From Microbacterium sp. SZ1 (GTDB lineage: Bacteria > Actinomycetota > Actinomycetes > Actinomycetales > Microbacteriaceae), in contig NZ_LPVV01000013.1 in the NCBI RefSeq assembly GCF_002362255.1, forward strand, positions 1 through 55,768: DNA of 55,768 nt, in the 5' to 3' direction. Below are positions 55,739 through 55,768 of the stretch, piece by piece; position 1 is the stretch's first letter; each line of letters opens with the position of its first letter. The notes under the pieces are model-generated. The model ran no database searches and was not told where the DNA came from. It saw nothing but the letters and a program-made list of their open reading frames with translations. The position numbers and the translations under genes are program-made.

Positions 55739-55768
55739 GGACGCCCGCGTCCGCGGCTCGTGCCGCGG

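Overview
The window is high-GC chromosomal DNA from an actinobacterium, most likely a member of the Microbacteriaceae such as Microbacterium (inference). Supporting signs are GTG/TTG starts, many 1-8 bp start/stop overlaps, a 6C-type small RNA beside a Tad locus, SigK/RskA beside a fasciclin lipoprotein, and gene orders known from mycobacteria: ppk-mutT1, holB-tmk-topA-tad, PBP-metallophosphoesterase and dnaX-recR-lysC-asd. I see no prophage, insertion sequence, integrase or CRISPR array; this is mostly core genome.

Layout. 1-3929: gpmA; a divergent methyltransferase; a minus-strand operon of a 37-residue membrane peptide, a nitrobindin-like protein and a YgfZ-like protein; a small membrane protein. 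3984-12246: a phosphate block with a GlnR-type orphan regulator, ppk1, a MutT1-like NUDIX/phosphatase fusion and pstSCAB, with PHO-box-like repeats before pstS (clear) and ppk (weaker) and a 19-bp hairpin between pstS and pstC. 12377-14736: a decayed AbiEi/DUF559-type gene, a PabC-like aminotransferase, an unexplained structured element at 13983-14058 and a conserved protein of unknown role. 14763-17158: rskA-sigK divergent from a fasciclin lipoprotein, each with a matching promoter-like motif.

17181-23454: tRNA-Lys, a DJ-1/PfpI protein, a CGNR regulator, small proteins, a nicotinamidase-like enzyme, tRNA-Thr, an exported TAP-family hydrolase, holB and tmk. 23483-29570: topA and a compact Tad pilus cluster (ATPase, a TadB-TadC-type fusion, DUF4244 pilin, TadE and an Rv3654c-like pseudopilin), preceded by the 6C RNA with its own promoter. 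29699-37396: acs, RidA and DUF4177 proteins, a PASTA-bearing class A penicillin-binding protein, a metallophosphoesterase, tRNA-Pro, a VanZ protein and a HAD phosphatase.

37425-42803: a lactate-oxidase-like enzyme with its FadR-type regulator and a two-site operator, tdk, mqo and asd. 42915-48112: lysC (with an internal beta-subunit start), a DMT transporter, recR and dnaX. 48208-55738: a three-arm repeat, a GH65 disaccharide phosphorylase with beta-phosphoglucomutase, ackA-pta and a wall-hydrolase-like membrane protein.

The genes form several small systems: phosphate uptake and polyphosphate storage; acetate activation (Acs, Pta-AckA) with lactate and malate oxidation; phosphorolytic disaccharide use; aspartate-family amino acid synthesis; thymidylate supply with replication clamp loading; and cell-envelope/pilus assembly. 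The most interesting items beyond standard gene calling are the 13983-14058 element, the 6C RNA with the fused Tad platform protein, the paired SigK-type promoters and the phosphate regulatory sites. All functional calls come from reading the sequence without database searches.
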